Shown piece after piece: positions 1 to 12,400 of a DNA stretch of 64,000 nt. The translations under genes and the position numbers were made by a program. The notes beneath the pieces are model-generated. The model saw only the letters and a program-made list of their open reading frames with translations, did not search any database and was not told where the DNA came from. How positions within the stretch are numbered: the first letter of the stretch is position 1; every line of letters begins with the position of its first letter. Origin of the DNA: Chelydra serpentina (lineage: Eukaryota; Chordata; Testudines; Chelydridae); assembly GCA_037349315.1 (NCBI GenBank), contig JBAIAC010000027.1, positions 992,001 to 1,056,000 of the forward strand, in the 5' to 3' direction.

Positions 1-1149
1 GGAGTGGCAAAACTCCCCACCATGAGTGGAAAATGACACATGCACACCCTGGGGAAGCGTGTACCAGATTCTTCCCACACAGAATGAACCAGTCTTTTCG
101 GAGGCAGGGGAGGGGGTAAACAGTATCCCAGCTCCACTCCCTTCAGCAGGGAGCACCAAGCTGCAGTCCAGGGCAATGCTGGCCCGCTCCCACCTGCAGC
201 CCCAAAGAGCTGGATGGCTGCAGACAGAGTCCATGTGCTAAGGGGGAGCCATGTGGACATGGGGAATGTTTCTAGGAAGTGGAAGCCAGAACACCTCTGG
301 GAAAACAGCATGTTTCACACTAACCAGCATCTGCAGCACCAGCCATCTGGCAGGCCTGGGCAGAGAAGAGCCTACGCGCCCTGTGCGGTAGCTGCACACA
401 TGGGCAGCACCTCTCTCACTTGTTTCAACACAACGTTTACCCCACAGCCCCAGCTTTTGATGAGCTAATCGCTTGCCACGGAGATGAAAGTTCCAGAGTT
501 CAACCTAAGGCCACTGGCTGCTTTGACTGGGCTCCTCTCTGAATGACTCTTTCCCTTGTGACTCACCTGCCAGTCAGTCCCTGGGAGCCCTCCTGCTCAT
601 CCAGTCAAAAGCTGCTTCTCACAGCAATAGGGAACAGTGACTTCCACTGAGCAGCGCAGGGCTCTGGGGCTGGGGAAAGAGGAAGTCACATCACCTGCTG
701 CACTCACGTGGGGGAGGGGAACACTTCCCCAAACCCAGGGTAATGAGCTTCTTACCCTAGGCAATGAACGCAGCCCAGGGCCCTGGGCAGAGGACAAGTG
801 CAGTTAGCAGGGCTGGGAAAGGGCTCTCTTCCTTGTAACTTCCTCAAACCTTCCACCAGCCTCCAGTGCTGAAGGGCAGAAAGTGCCACAAGAGGCTTCT
901 GCAAGGTGCTCTGAGGAGAGAAGGGCCGTGAGGACAGACACTTTATATGGCATGTGCCACCTCCAGATCAAAGGGAAGAACAAGTTCCCTGAACATACAA
1001 ATTATTGCACTCTGCAGCGGGCTCCATCCATGGGTGAGCAGCCAGGTACTGTACCAGCCAAACAGAGTTCCTAGCAGCCCCCAGCCAGGTAACGGGGAAG
1101 TGGCACTGGGTTTGCAGCACACTCTGGGGAAGATGTAAGGAATGGCCTT
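1..1149. other. SMG6 intron 8, unassigned
   Basis: Only short open frames without family resemblance are present. No repeat was recognised. It is treated as intronic because SMG6 exon 8 lies at 18094 and the next exon was not found before position 1. Confidence 0.5.
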
Positions 1150-4100
1150 CAGGGTAAGAATATAAGAATGACCACACTGAGTCAGACCAATGGTCCACCT
1201 AGCCCAGTATCCTGTCTCCGACAGTGCTCGGTGCTTCAGAGGGAATGAACAGAACAGGGCAATTTATCAAGTGATCCATCTCATCGTCCAGCCTCAGTTT
1301 CTGGCAGTCAAAGGTTTAGGGACACCCAGAGCATGGGTTGTGTCCCTGCCCAGCCTGGCTAATAGCCATTGATGGACCATCCTCCAGGAACTTTCCTAGT
1401 TCTTTTCTGAACCCAATTTTACTTTTGACCTTCACAGCATCCCCTGACAAGGAGTTCCACAGTCTGCCTGTGCATAGTGTGAAGAAGTAATTTCTTGTGT
1501 TTGTTTTAAACCTGCTGCCTATTCATTTCATTGGGTGACCCCTAGTTCATGTATTATGTGGAGGAGTAAACACTTCCTGATTCACTTTCTCCAAACCAGT
1601 CAAAATTTTATACACTTCTATCCTATTCCCCCATAGTTGTCTCTTTTCCAAGCTGAACAGTCCCAGTCTTTTTAATCTCTCCATGGAAGCTGGTCCCTAA
1701 TCATTTTTGTTGCCCTCCTCTGTACCTTTGGCAATTCTAATATATCTTTTTTGAGATGGGGCGACAATAACTGCACGCAGTATTCAAGCTGTGGGCGTAC
1801 CATGTATTTATATAGAGGCATTGTGATATTTTCTGTCTTATTAGCTGTGCCTTTCTTAATAGTTCCTAACACTCTCTTAGCTTTTTTGACTGCTGCTGCA
1901 CATTGAGCAGATGTTTTCAGAGAACTATCCACAGTACCTCCAATAATGTTTTCCCATGTGCATTAGTTTGCATTTATCAACATTACATTTCATCTGCCAT
2001 TTTGTTGCCTAGTTTTGTGAGGTTGCTTTGTAACTCTTTGCAGTCAGCTTTGGACTTAACTAGCTTGAGTCATTTTGTAGTCTGCAATCTTCGCCACCTC
2101 ACTGTTTATACCTTTTTTCCCAGCTCATTTATGAATATGTTGAACAGCACAGGTCCCAGTACAGATCCTTGGGAGATCCTAGTATTTACCTCTCTCCACT
2201 GTGAAAACTGACAGTTTATTCCTATCCTTTTCCCCCCATCTTTTAACCAGTTACTGATCCATGACAGGACCTACCCTCTTATCCCATGACTGCTTACTTT
2301 GCTTAAGCCTTTGGCGAGTCAAAGACTCTGAAAGTCCAAGTACACTATATCCACTGGATCACACTTGTCTACATGTCTGTTGACACCCTGAAAAAATTCT
2401 AATGGAGTGGTGAGGTATGTTTTCCCTTTACAAAAGCCATGCTGACTCTTCTCCCAACAAATCGTATTCATATATGTGCCTGATAATTCTGTTCTTTACT
2501 ACAGTTTTAACCAATTTGCCTGGTACTGAACTTAGGCTAACTGGCCTATAATTACCAGGATCACCTCTGGAGCCTTTAAAAAAAAATCAGTGTTACATTA
2601 GCTGTCTTCCAGTCATCTGGTACAGAGGCTGATTTAAGCGATATATTACATACCACAGTTAGGAGTTCTGCAATTTCATATCTGAGTTCCTTCAGAACTC
2701 TTGGGTGATACCATATGGTCCTGGTGACATCTTACTGTTTAACTGATCAATTTGTTCCAAAACGTCCTCTACTGACACCTCAATCTTGGACAGTTCCTCA
2801 GATCTGTCACCTAAAAAGAATGGCTCAGGTGTGGGAATCTCCCTCACATCCTCTACAGCGAGGACCAATGCAAATAATTCATTTAGTTTCTCTGCAACAG
2901 CCTTGTCTTTCTTGAGTGCTCCTTTAGCATCTCGATAGTCCAATGGCCCCACTGATTGTTTGGCAGATTTCCTGCTTCTGATGTACTTACAAAATATTTA
3001 TTATTAGTTTTTGCTAATTGCTCTTCAATTTCTTTTTTGGCCTAATTATACTTTTACACTTGCCTTGCCAGAGTTTATGTTCCTTTCTATTTTCCTCAGT
3101 AGTATCTGACTTCCAATTTTTAAAAGATGACTTTTTGTTTCTAACCACCTCTTTTACTCTGTTTAGCCACGGTGGTATTTTTTGTGTGTCCTCTTACTGA
3201 CTTTTTTTGTTTTTTGTTTGGGGTATACATATAGTTTGAGCCTCTATTGTGGTACTTTTAAAGAGTTTCCATGCAGCTTGCAGGCATTTCACTCTTGTGA
3301 CTGTTCTTTTAATTTCCACTTAACTAGCCTCCTTATTTTTGTGTCGTTCCCCTTTTTGAAGTTAAATGCTACTGTGGTGGGTTTCCTTGGTATTTTCCCC
3401 CTACAAGGATGTTAAACTTAAATACTTTGTGGTCACTATTGCTGAGTGATTCAGCTATAGTTAACTCTTGGACCAGATCCTGTGCCTCACTTAGGACTAA
3501 ATCAAGAACTGCCTCTCCTTTTGTGGGTTCCAGGACTAGCTGCGTCAAGAAGCAGTCATTAATGGTGCCTAGAAATTTTACCTCTGCATCCTATCCTGAG
3601 ATGACATGTTCCCAGTCAATCTAAGGATAATTTAAATCCCCGATTATTACTGGGTTTTCTGGGTTTTGTAGCCTCTCTAATCTCCCTGAGCATTTCACAA
3701 TCACCATCACTATCCTGGCCAGGTGGTCAGTAGTATATTCCTACTGCTAGACTCTTTATTATATGGAATTGCTATCCGTTGAGATTCTATGATACTGTTT
3801 ACATTTTAGATTTTTGCTATGCAGTAAAACCTCAGAGTTACGAACACCTTGGGAATGGTGGTTGTTCCTAACTCTGAACAAAACGTTATGGTTGTTCTTT
3901 CAAAAGTTTACAATTGAACACTGACTTAATACAGCTTTGAAACTTTACTATGCAGAAGAAAAATGCTGCTTTTAACCATCTTAATTTAAATTAAACAAGC
4001 ACAGAAACAGTTTCCTTACCTTGTGAAATCTTTTTTTTTAAACTTTCCTTTTTTTTTAGTAGTTTAAGTTTAACACAGTACTGTACTATATTTGCTGCTT

Positions 4101-4890
4101 CTTTTTTTTTTTGGTCTCTGCTCCTGCCTGATTGTGTACTTCTGGTTCCATATGAGGTGTGTGGTCGATCGGTCAATTTGTAACTCTAGTGTTCGGAACT
4201 GTGAGGTTCTACTGTATTTCACTCTATGCTTTATTTCACATGTAATGCCACTCCCTCCCGAATCCCTCAATGTGACCTACTCTGTCATTCCTATATATTT
4301 TGTACCTTGGAATTATCATGTCCTACTGATTATCATCACTCTACCAAGTAATGCCCATTATAACAACATCCATATTTAATACTAGGCACTCAAGTTCTCC
4401 CATCTTAGAATTTAAGCTTCTTGCAATTGTGTACAAGCACTTCTAAAATGTGTCAATATTTAGTTGTCTGCCTTACATGTGATGTAACTGAATGGGACTC
4501 TTTTTCATTTGACAGTTTCTCTTCAGTTCCTACCTGTACTTTATCAACTTCTATCCTTTCCTCTTCACTAGGATGCAAAATATCCCATTTAATAAATACT
4601 CCCCTAACGGCTGCATCTGTCCAAACCGTGTGCTCCGCCATACCTGTCGGCTTTCCCCCAGGCCTTAATTTAAAAACTCTATGAACTTTTTAATCTTACA
4701 TGCCAGCAATCTGGTTCCATTTTGGTTTAGGTGGAGCCCATCCTTCCTGCATAGGCTCCTCCTTTCCCCTTTCACTCCTCCAAACACAATTGTTTCAGCC
4801 ACACATTGAGACCCTGCAGTTCTGCCTGTCTGGCTGGCCCTATGGATGGAATTAGAAGCATTTCAGGGAATGCTACCATGGAGCAGAGGT
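1150..4890 (-). mobile_element. CR1 LINE, long but decayed, split by a MITE
   Basis: The 3' end is at the left (GACCAATGGTCCACCTAGCC on plus). On minus, remnants in order from the right are: an endonuclease piece near 3650 (NPVIIGDLNYP), the reverse-transcriptase N-terminal side near 2700-2950 (EKLNELFALVL, LNSKMSPGPYGI) and the RT C-terminal side near 1672-1932 ([31 protein letters not shown]). Stops and frameshifts abound. A 393-bp MITE interrupts it at 3822-4214. Total CR1 sequence is about 3.35 kb, so both EN and RT regions are represented. Confidence 0.9.
3822..4214. mobile_element. MITE with terminal inverted repeats (Tc1/mariner- or Tigger-like)
   Basis: The left end CAGTAAAACCTCAGAGTTAC and the right end, which read inverted gives CAGTAGAACCTCACAGTTCC, form terminal inverted repeats of about 27 bases. 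A TA follows the right end. The interior is AT-rich with no coding potential. It sits inside the CR1 copy, so it is younger than that copy. The superfamily assignment rests on the CAGT-type terminus and TA flank. Confidence 0.75.
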
Positions 4891-6492
4891 TTAACAATTC
4901 AGTAGTGGGCATCCCAGAAACACTGGTGTCCAAAGAAGTTATGAGCATATAGTGAAGGTACCAGTTATAAAACCAAACCACCTAGTAAGGTAGAAGAGGG
5001 GGGACCTCTCACACAGCTAGTACCTGAATCTGAAAACAGCTCCTTCAGCTCTCTTGAGTCAGTATGTGAAGACAGACTAAACCCTCCCAGGCAGAGGCAA
5101 CGCCACCAGACAAAGCTGCCTACTTCTGTCCATGCAGCATTCAGACATTGCATCACCAAGCAAGGGGACTTGTAGCATGGAAGGCATCTGCATTGATTAA
5201 CAGCTGGACGAGGGGCTAAGGAAACCAGGAGCAGATAAAAGACATACTAGACAAGCCAGCTCAAATCACAGAGACAGCACAAAGAGAATGTGCAGGTGAT
5301 GCTCAGAACCTCTACCAGACAGCCTAGTGCTGGTAGAGGCAAGGGAGGTGAGGGAATATTTGTTAATTGGACCAACGTCTGTTGGTGAACAAGACAAACT
5401 TTCAAGCTCCATAAAGCTCTTCTGCAGGTCAGGTGTGTGGAGCTCACAAGCTTGTCTCTTTCACCAACAGAAGTTGGTCCAATAAAGACATTACCTCACC
5501 CACCTTGTTTCAATTCGAGCTGGTAAGACAGTGTAAGTGAAGGTTCAACACAGTCTCGAGTCAGAAGAGGGGAGAAAAAGAACCAATTTCAAGGGACTTT
5601 GCGCTGCTCAAGAAACATCTCAAAACATGTCTCCCACCCAGCGCCACGACACAGGAAACGCCATCAAGGTGCACAAGAAAGGGAGTGGCAAGAACTGATG
5701 TGGGAACCAGAGGATCCAGCTCTCTACATGAGCAAAGATCCATCTGGCTTGCTGCAAGGAGCCCAAACGAGTGCAGAGCTCTGGCACCGGAGCGTCAGCC
5801 CCAGCTGTGAACAAGGCACCAAATAAGGGAAGGATACTGGCGCATCAGCTCCCAAGGAAAAACGGTTTCAAGTTAAAAATTGTTCCTTCAGATTTGGAAC
5901 TAAATTTTGGTATCTGTTCTTTATCAAGCACAGCAAACTTTCCTCAACAGCAGCAAAGCTTCTGTGGAGCAGAAAGCAGCGTCAGAATCAAAATGGGCTG
6001 CAAGAGACAGGTCCATTAATCAAGGGACACCAGATCCAAGACTGCATGAAGAGAACAAATCACCGCCACTGGGAGGCTGTGAGCACAACAGGCAGCTCTC
6101 CTAGGTCTAGGGTGTCCTCAGTGGTGAGGGGCTTGGGCTGCAGACCCCTAAACTACACAGCTCAGCTCCAAACCATCACCCCATCTGTCCCACACACTTG
6201 GTGACTGGCGGGTTTACTGGTGACCAGCCACTAGCGGTGTCAGTCCTTTCTGAGGCACAGCTTCCTTGCTCATGAATTTGTGCAATAAGGTTCAGTGTTC
6301 CTTCAGCCAGGCACCAGCTGGGACAATACGACTTTGCCTGCTCAGGGGACACACTGCCAGGCCTTCCATCGCGCTCTGTAAGGTTCTATCCTCCAGGGGT
6401 GGTTTCTGCAGCATTTCAGCCCCTTTGCTAGAGCTGGCACCTTCATTCATTACAACAGTAACACCGAATCCACAGCACCTCCCAGGCACACC
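4891..6492. other. SMG6 intron 8, mostly unassigned, contains a foldback element
   Basis: No exon was recognised. The only structured piece is the inverted repeat at 5347-5502. Confidence 0.5.
5347..5502. repeat. Foldback element (two inverted arms)
   Basis: The left arm (from GGTGAGGGAATATTTGTTAA) and the reverse complement of the right arm (ending ATTACCTCACC) agree over about 65 bases, including a shared ATTGGACCAAC-TCTGTTGGT block. Only about 15 bases separate them. I recall the TTGGACCAACTTCTGTTGGT block as a recurrent reptile repeat. Two head-to-head copies, or one palindromic element, would both explain it. Confidence 0.75.
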
Positions 6493-6880
6493 CAATCTGA
6501 GATCTCATCAAACTCCAAACTAAGCAGGGTCAGACCTGGACAGTGTTTGAAGGGGAGACTGCCAATGAAAATAATACAGCCCTTTGTATCTTCAGAACAC
6601 TATACAAATGTTAACTTCCTAATCCTGGAAAAACCCAGGGAGCTGCAGGGTGCGGTGCTGGTCAAATAGTAGGAGGCGCTTTTCCCTTTTCCTACAGAAA
6701 CCCTAGCAAGGTACTGGTGGGTACTGTGTTGTTAGAGGGGCTATCTTTCACAGGAGATAGAAAACCAAGGAATCTTTAAGATGACATGGCAATATATGCA
6801 TTAACCATAGCATTGTGGCCAAATTCCAACATCTGGGTAATTATATTCTGACTAAATTCTCCTACAATATCGAATAGATA
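6493..6880 (+). mobile_element. 5S rRNA-derived SINE
   Basis: Bases 6497-6570 follow the internal region of 5S rRNA: GAGATCTCATCAAACTCCAA, then CTAAGCAGGGTCAGACCTGG, then GTGTTTGAAGGGGAGACTGCC. This covers the 5S internal promoter (box A, intermediate element, box C). The sequence continues into a non-5S body (GCTGCAGGGTGCGGTGCTGG, then GGCCAAATTCCAACATCTGG) as in 5S-headed amniote SINEs. About 20-25% divergence from the 5S consensus suggests an old copy. Confidence 0.75.
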
Positions 6881-7939
6881 CAGAACTCTCCTAAGTCACT
6901 CTGTAATGCTGTTTGCAGCTTCCATGTCCCACCTCAGAACTGGCTGCTTTTCAGTGTTGGTACAAGTGATTCCTGTGTGAAAAATGTATGTGCGTGCACA
7001 CAGTTTATAAAGAACTTTGATTATTTGGGATAAGAAATTATACAGAAAAGTAAAATCCAATTTGCTGATGCTTGTGGTACCACTGTAAAGAGGCCCAGAG
7101 CGCTGGCGTTCCAAAGACTTGTGACACACACCTGTACCCCCTATGGCAAAGGGAACGTTGACACACTGACCCACCCCCACTGCTCTGGTGCTGCAGGAGG
7201 CTGAGGGATACTGGCTATGATTCTACAGCAAGTTCGACTGTTGTAAGAAATTACAAGTCAGCATCTCAGCAGAGGAAACAGAAACCCTTAGAGAAGCTCC
7301 AGTGAAACAGACAAGCCTTCCAATCCCCTTCTCAGGGCACCACCAGGTCCCATTGCAAGGCTGGTAAGATAATGAGCAAGGACTTTGTACACAGAGCATT
7401 TTAGTGAAATGACACCAGTGAGTGGAGACTCCATTGGCTCTTGCCAGTTCTGAACAACTAAATGTACCTGACCAATACATACACTGTACAATATTTATCA
7501 ATGAAAACTGCATTACAGTACCCAATTTTCTCTTTCCCAGCACTGGCCACTCTAAAACATGCCAAAGATACTCCTCAGACAAGATGTCAGGTTAACGTTC
7601 AATGCAGAGTTCTCTACAAGTTGGTGCTGGTGCTGCAGGTTGTTTGGGTCACGTTCTGCTCTTCAATGCTGCATGTGGCTGCGCAGTACCGGATGGAATA
7701 GTGGGCACTGGCATCAGCAAGACAAGTGACCCAGGCAGACCCATTCTTTGTGCTGGGGGTGAGGGAGAGTCTGTGTGTTTAGTGTTGAAGTGGAAGGCAG
7801 GGTGCAGTACAACAGATTTCACAGCTTACTACTAAGCAAACACTACTTAAACCAACTGGTTTTCCCTCGCAGCGAGGAGGCTTCCCCCTTCCTGTAACTT
7901 AGCGAATCCACAGATACAAAAATTATCATTGATAGAACA
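6881..7939. other. SMG6 intron 8, unassigned
   Basis: Open frames up to 119 codons occur but show no known domain and no splice-compatible conservation. Nothing was recognised. Confidence 0.45.
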
Positions 7940-8345
7940 TTAATTCTGAGAAGCATGTGAGGGATGCATTTAATAGATTTTAAAATCAGAAGGGATAATT
8001 GCGATCATCTCATCTGAACTTCTAAATAAGCCAGGCCAAAGAACCTCACCCAGGTTCCTGCATCCAGCCTGTAACTTTGTGGTAGAGCTAGAGCAGAGCT
8101 TTCAGAAAGAGACATCCAAGTGATGGAGAATCCACCACAACCCCTGCTGAGCTGTTCCAATAGTTAAAAATGTGCACCTTATCTCCAGCTTGAATTTTTC
8201 TAGCTTCAGGCAGTTGGATCTTGTTATGCCTTTGCTAGGTTAAAAAGTCCTTTATAGTCAGACATCATCTCCCCGTGTCATGCTTACAGACTGTGACCAA
8301 GTCGCCATTCAGCCTTCTCTATAATAAGCTCAATAGATTGACCTG
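7940..8345 (-). mobile_element. Old CR1/L3-like LINE 3' fragment
   Basis: Plus-strand blocks such as AGTGATGGAGAATCCACCAC and the run through GTTCCAATAGTTAAAAATGT, TAGCTTCAGGCAGTTGGATC and GACCAAGTCGCC match the reverse complement of the RT C-terminal/3' region of an older CR1-type family. There is no intact frame. Confidence 0.7.
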
Positions 8346-8462
8346 TTTGTTTGTGAGCTCTGTGCTGGACCTGCACTTCTTAGAACGATGAACCATTGCT
8401 ATGTGGTGCTGTTCAACTGGCAAACCAACTTCTAACTGGGAGAAAACAAAGATGACTAATAC

Positions 8463-8546
8463 TTAGTCCTGCCTTGAGTGCAGGGGACTGGACTAGAACC
8501 CCTCTCCAGGTTCCTGCCAGTCCTACGAGTCTATGATTCTATGAGA
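8463..8546 (+). mobile_element. 3' fragment of a tRNA-derived SINE
   Basis: GCAGGGGACTGGACTAGAAC followed by TCTATGATTCTATGAG is the tail half of the turtle SINE with the CR1-like ATTCTATGAT repeat. The tRNA-like head is missing. Confidence 0.65.
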
Positions 8547-8970
8547 TCTCCAAGGAAAGCCAATCGAGTGAAGGGGCCAATGAGCCATTTCCAAGGGTTG
8601 GCTGCCAGAATCCCCCCTCCTAGGTTATACCCCACTTGTTATGTGTCACAAAGAAGGAAGGGGAGAAAAGCCCAGGAGACAGGACTCTCTCTCATTCCTG
8701 CAATAGGATAAGAACCTCTCCAGAAAACAACAACATTGTGACATATAATTCTGATGATGTCAGGAGAGGTCAAGCTGTGAGGCTCACCTCTTCCTTGGAT
8801 GTGAACTCGTCCAGGTAGCAGCACATTAGCAGTGTGGTGTGGAGCGGATTCAATTCAAAGACTGATGCCTCTGTGAAACCCAGGAGCATGCACTGGAATG
8901 TGTGTCATCTGAGATTCAAACAAGCTGTCAGGACGAAGTCTCTGGAAAACCAGGTTTCAGTCTGTCCTAT

Positions 8971-9406
8971 TGTCACGGAGTGTGGGGGAGTCAGGTCCTG
9001 CACCCCTCTTCCCGGGATTCAATGTGACTCTCAGCCAGCCAGTAGAACAGAAGGTTTATTAGGGTTGTCAGGAAAGAGTCCAAACAGAGCTTGTAAGTAA
9101 CACCAGGACCCCTCAGCTGGGGCCTTCTGGGGGGCAGGGAGCTTAGACCCCGGCTCTGGGGCTCCCTGCGTTTCACCACCCAGCTCCAAACTGACTAAAA
9201 AACCAGCCAAACCTCCAGCAGGCTCTTCCCCTCCCCCGGGGCCCCTCCTCTAGCCTTTTACCATTCTCCCAGCCAAAGGTGTCACCTCCCAACCCCCGTC
9301 CTGGCTCATGTTACAGCCTCAGGTAAAGTCTCGCATTCCCGATGCAGCCTTTCTCAATGCAGCCAGCCTCTCAGGTCAGATCCATCTCGCTCTCTACTCC
9401 GTCACA
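8971..9406 (-). mobile_element. Solo LTR of an endogenous retro-element, with 5-bp target duplication
   Basis: On minus it begins TGTGACGGAGTAGAGAG and ends CTCCGTGACA, a TG...CA structure with short inverted ends. A polyadenylation signal AATAAA on minus (CTAATAAACC, near 9060) lies in the 3' part. It is flanked by CCTAT at 8966-8970 and CCTAT at 9407-9411, a perfect 5-bp target-site duplication. There is no internal gag/pol sequence, so it is a recombined solo LTR, 436 bases long. Confidence 0.85.
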
Positions 9407-9411
9407 CCTAT

Positions 9412-12400
9412 CTGCTGAAAAGGTCTGAAACAGGACTATGTTAACACAAACCGGATACCTATTAGAGCACGCCACCAGGATCTACATGGGACAGTTAGAG
9501 CGCAATACATACGTCTGCTTTACAAATCATACTCCTCTAGTGTGCTTTGCAAGCCCCATTAGACAAGCTCTTAGACCAATGACAAAAATCATAAGAAGGA
9601 TTGTTGAGCCTACAAGCACCTGCCCCATTCTGGGAAATCCACCAAACACTCTCCTGACACTCCACTTAGACCCCTCTGCCCTTGAGTCCCTTTCCCAGCA
9701 CTGCTAATTACTACCATTACTAGGCCTAAACCGCAAACTCCCTCCTTCCACCCTCCAGAGTCCAGACCAGCACATTCACTCCGAAAGGATGGACTCGTGT
9801 AGCAGCAGGAGGTGGCTGGTTAGAATGAGGAGGGGGCTTTGGCCACACACAAATCCCTGGCTACTCAGCAATGACGGGAAAGAAATGAAGACACAGTGAG
9901 TCACAGGGAAGGGGGCTTTCAGGAAGACGGCATTTGCTTGTAAAGTCTAGCAAGGTCTTGTTAGAACTTTACCTACTCATCCAAGCCTTTCTGAGCATGG
10001 GGGATGTAAGAACCGCGGCTCACAAAAGCACCTTCCGCGGCACCATAATGTTCCAGATACCCACTAGCATCAGATGCCCATAGCTGGAAGGAAAGCACGT
10101 TACCCAATCTCTCCCTGTCATGCTGTGCTAGTCTCTACCTTGGTAAAAACAAACAAATCACCAACATGGTCTGAAAAATCGATACCAACTTCTGGAAATT
10201 CTTACTGGTAACTAAGCCCATGCTTTCTGGGTAATGACGAAAGGTCAAGTGGGCTGGAAAGCAACACGTGGGTTCCACTTGACATGCACGCACAGGATAT
10301 ATTGGTAATCAGGCCTGGTGAGCTGTGACAGGTAGCAGCAGCACATTGGGGAAGGCCCATGGAAGAGATCAAGAGCCCAGACCTGGGGAAATGGCGTTGA
10401 TTCTGGGGGATCTCTAGTGCAGCTGAGACAGGAGCTCAATATTGTAAATATTATAAATAAAATAAATACAAATATTTTCAAACAAAAAGCATAACTAAAA
10501 AAAGAGAGTTCCGTGCAAGCCTGGGAAGCTGTGTAACTGGCAGGCTAGAGCTAGCTGCATGGCTTATGTCACGTCTCAAGCCCAGAGAGGCTAGGAATGT
10601 GGTTTTAGTGTTTAACCAGCCTCAACTGCAGCCTGGCACACTCTGCTTCCTCCCGAGAGAAGGCCTCTCTCTGTTAGAGGAAAGAAACCAACATCACAGC
10701 TCGAAACAAAACGGCTCGAGTAAAAATAAAGCCCAGGGTGGTTTGGTGACCGAGGTCATGTTAGGAGGCGGAGAATTTGCAGGCTGGGGGATGCACTCAG
10801 AGGTGCTCACGCTGCCAACCAAGAGAAAAATTACAGTGGGGAGATAGAGAAGAGAACTAACTCAAGTCCAGCAAGTAACAGGTTGAGAAGCCCCTTTCAC
10901 ACGCCACCTGCACTAGGCCTGCTCCCCAGCTCTTGACACATAGTTTGTAAACCGTTTCCTAAACACAAAGGAAAAAACCCCAGACCTTGACCTGACCTCC
11001 ACAAGTGAGTAACCAAAACCCAACAGCTTCCTGCAAGCCTGTGGGGGTGGAGACAGGACTCTGCTTGGGGTGGGAGAGAAGAGAAATCAGGAAGCAGGTC
11101 TCTAGTGGGGTGGAGGGAAGAGAATTCAAGGAGTGTGCCACTGGTATAATGGGGAGGGGAGAGGAAACATTTTGGGAAGCTGGCCTTTGGTCTCCTGCTA
11201 GTACCCAGCATCCTCTCCCCAGAAATCTCTTCTCTCCTTCCCCACTGGAGCAGCACTTTGGAGTGTAATGCAACAAAGCAGCTGATACAATTCAATGTAA
11301 CGCAGTAAGGACGACAGGGAGCAATTACTTCTATTTTCCTGCAAAAGCAGAACACAATGCATGGGTGACAGCAGGCTCCCAAGTCAGACATTAGGGAGCA
11401 CATTATAAATCGAGCAATACACTTTGGGCAACCAGCACAGCCAGGAGTCACCCTTGCTGGAGATATTCAGAGCCAACGTGCAAAGGAGATAGATTTCCTG
11501 AACCACCAGAGACTCCTTCCCACTCAAATGTTCTAGTGCCTGCTACAAGGCCCTGCGGTCAGCTGGACCTGGTGCTGAGCTGTGGGGAGTATGACCCAGC
11601 GCTGGCTCATGCACTGTCAAAGAGCCAGGAGCCCCCCACATTAGGGGACGAACATTCCACCTCTCTGCAGCACCTCAGCGTACAACATGAACACAAGGGT
11701 CCATGGCTGTCAGGCTCTTGGGTAAGTGCCCGGGGCTTGGCTGGATTAACTGGTGACCTGCCCACCACTCTCAGTGCTTTTGGGTAGAGATGGAGCACAA
11801 GGCTGCAGGTGAACATCCTAGAAGGATTCAAAAGCATTAGCTCTGAGCTAACGGTTTCACTCAAGTGGCGAGTGCAGACACACTGGGCGACCTCTCCCCT
11901 TTCATAGAGCTGTGCTCCAAGAGAACAGTAGGGGGAGAATGCACAGAGCCTGCTGCATCAAAGGGTTTGTGCCTCAATTCCCGACTGCACTGTTTAAACT
12001 GGAAATAGAAGCCATGTCTGCCTCCAGATCTCGGCTCCCCAAACAAAAGGGTCACTCTTTGCCGAGGCTCCCCACCCGACCCCAGGAGGCAGTAAAACAG
12101 GGAGCCTTGCACTCCTGCCAGTAGGTATTATTCTTTCCCAGGCGGGCTCTTGTAAAAACCAGAACAGGCTGACTCTCATCAGAGCCCTGCACGTAACAGG
12201 AAAACGTACGAATAGCTTGAAGCCTAAGCTAGATGCCAGGGCACTCTCAGTGGCCCAGAGACTCTCCAAAGTCCGACGGACGCAGCATCAGAAAGCTGGG
12301 AACATTGTGCTTATGGCACCCTAAGTTCTCAGCCACGATCATTCTGCTCCTGAGGGTGACAGCCTCTACTGCTTCTGCACAGTCAGTACAGCCCCCTCCT

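Noticed and set aside
6493..6570. 5S rRNA gene
   Set aside because: Only the promoter half is present, with many mismatches, and it is fused to a SINE body.
10897..11451. 184-codon minus open frame in SMG6 intron 8
   Set aside because: There is no recognisable domain, overlapping frames are also open, and no conserved splice sites were seen.
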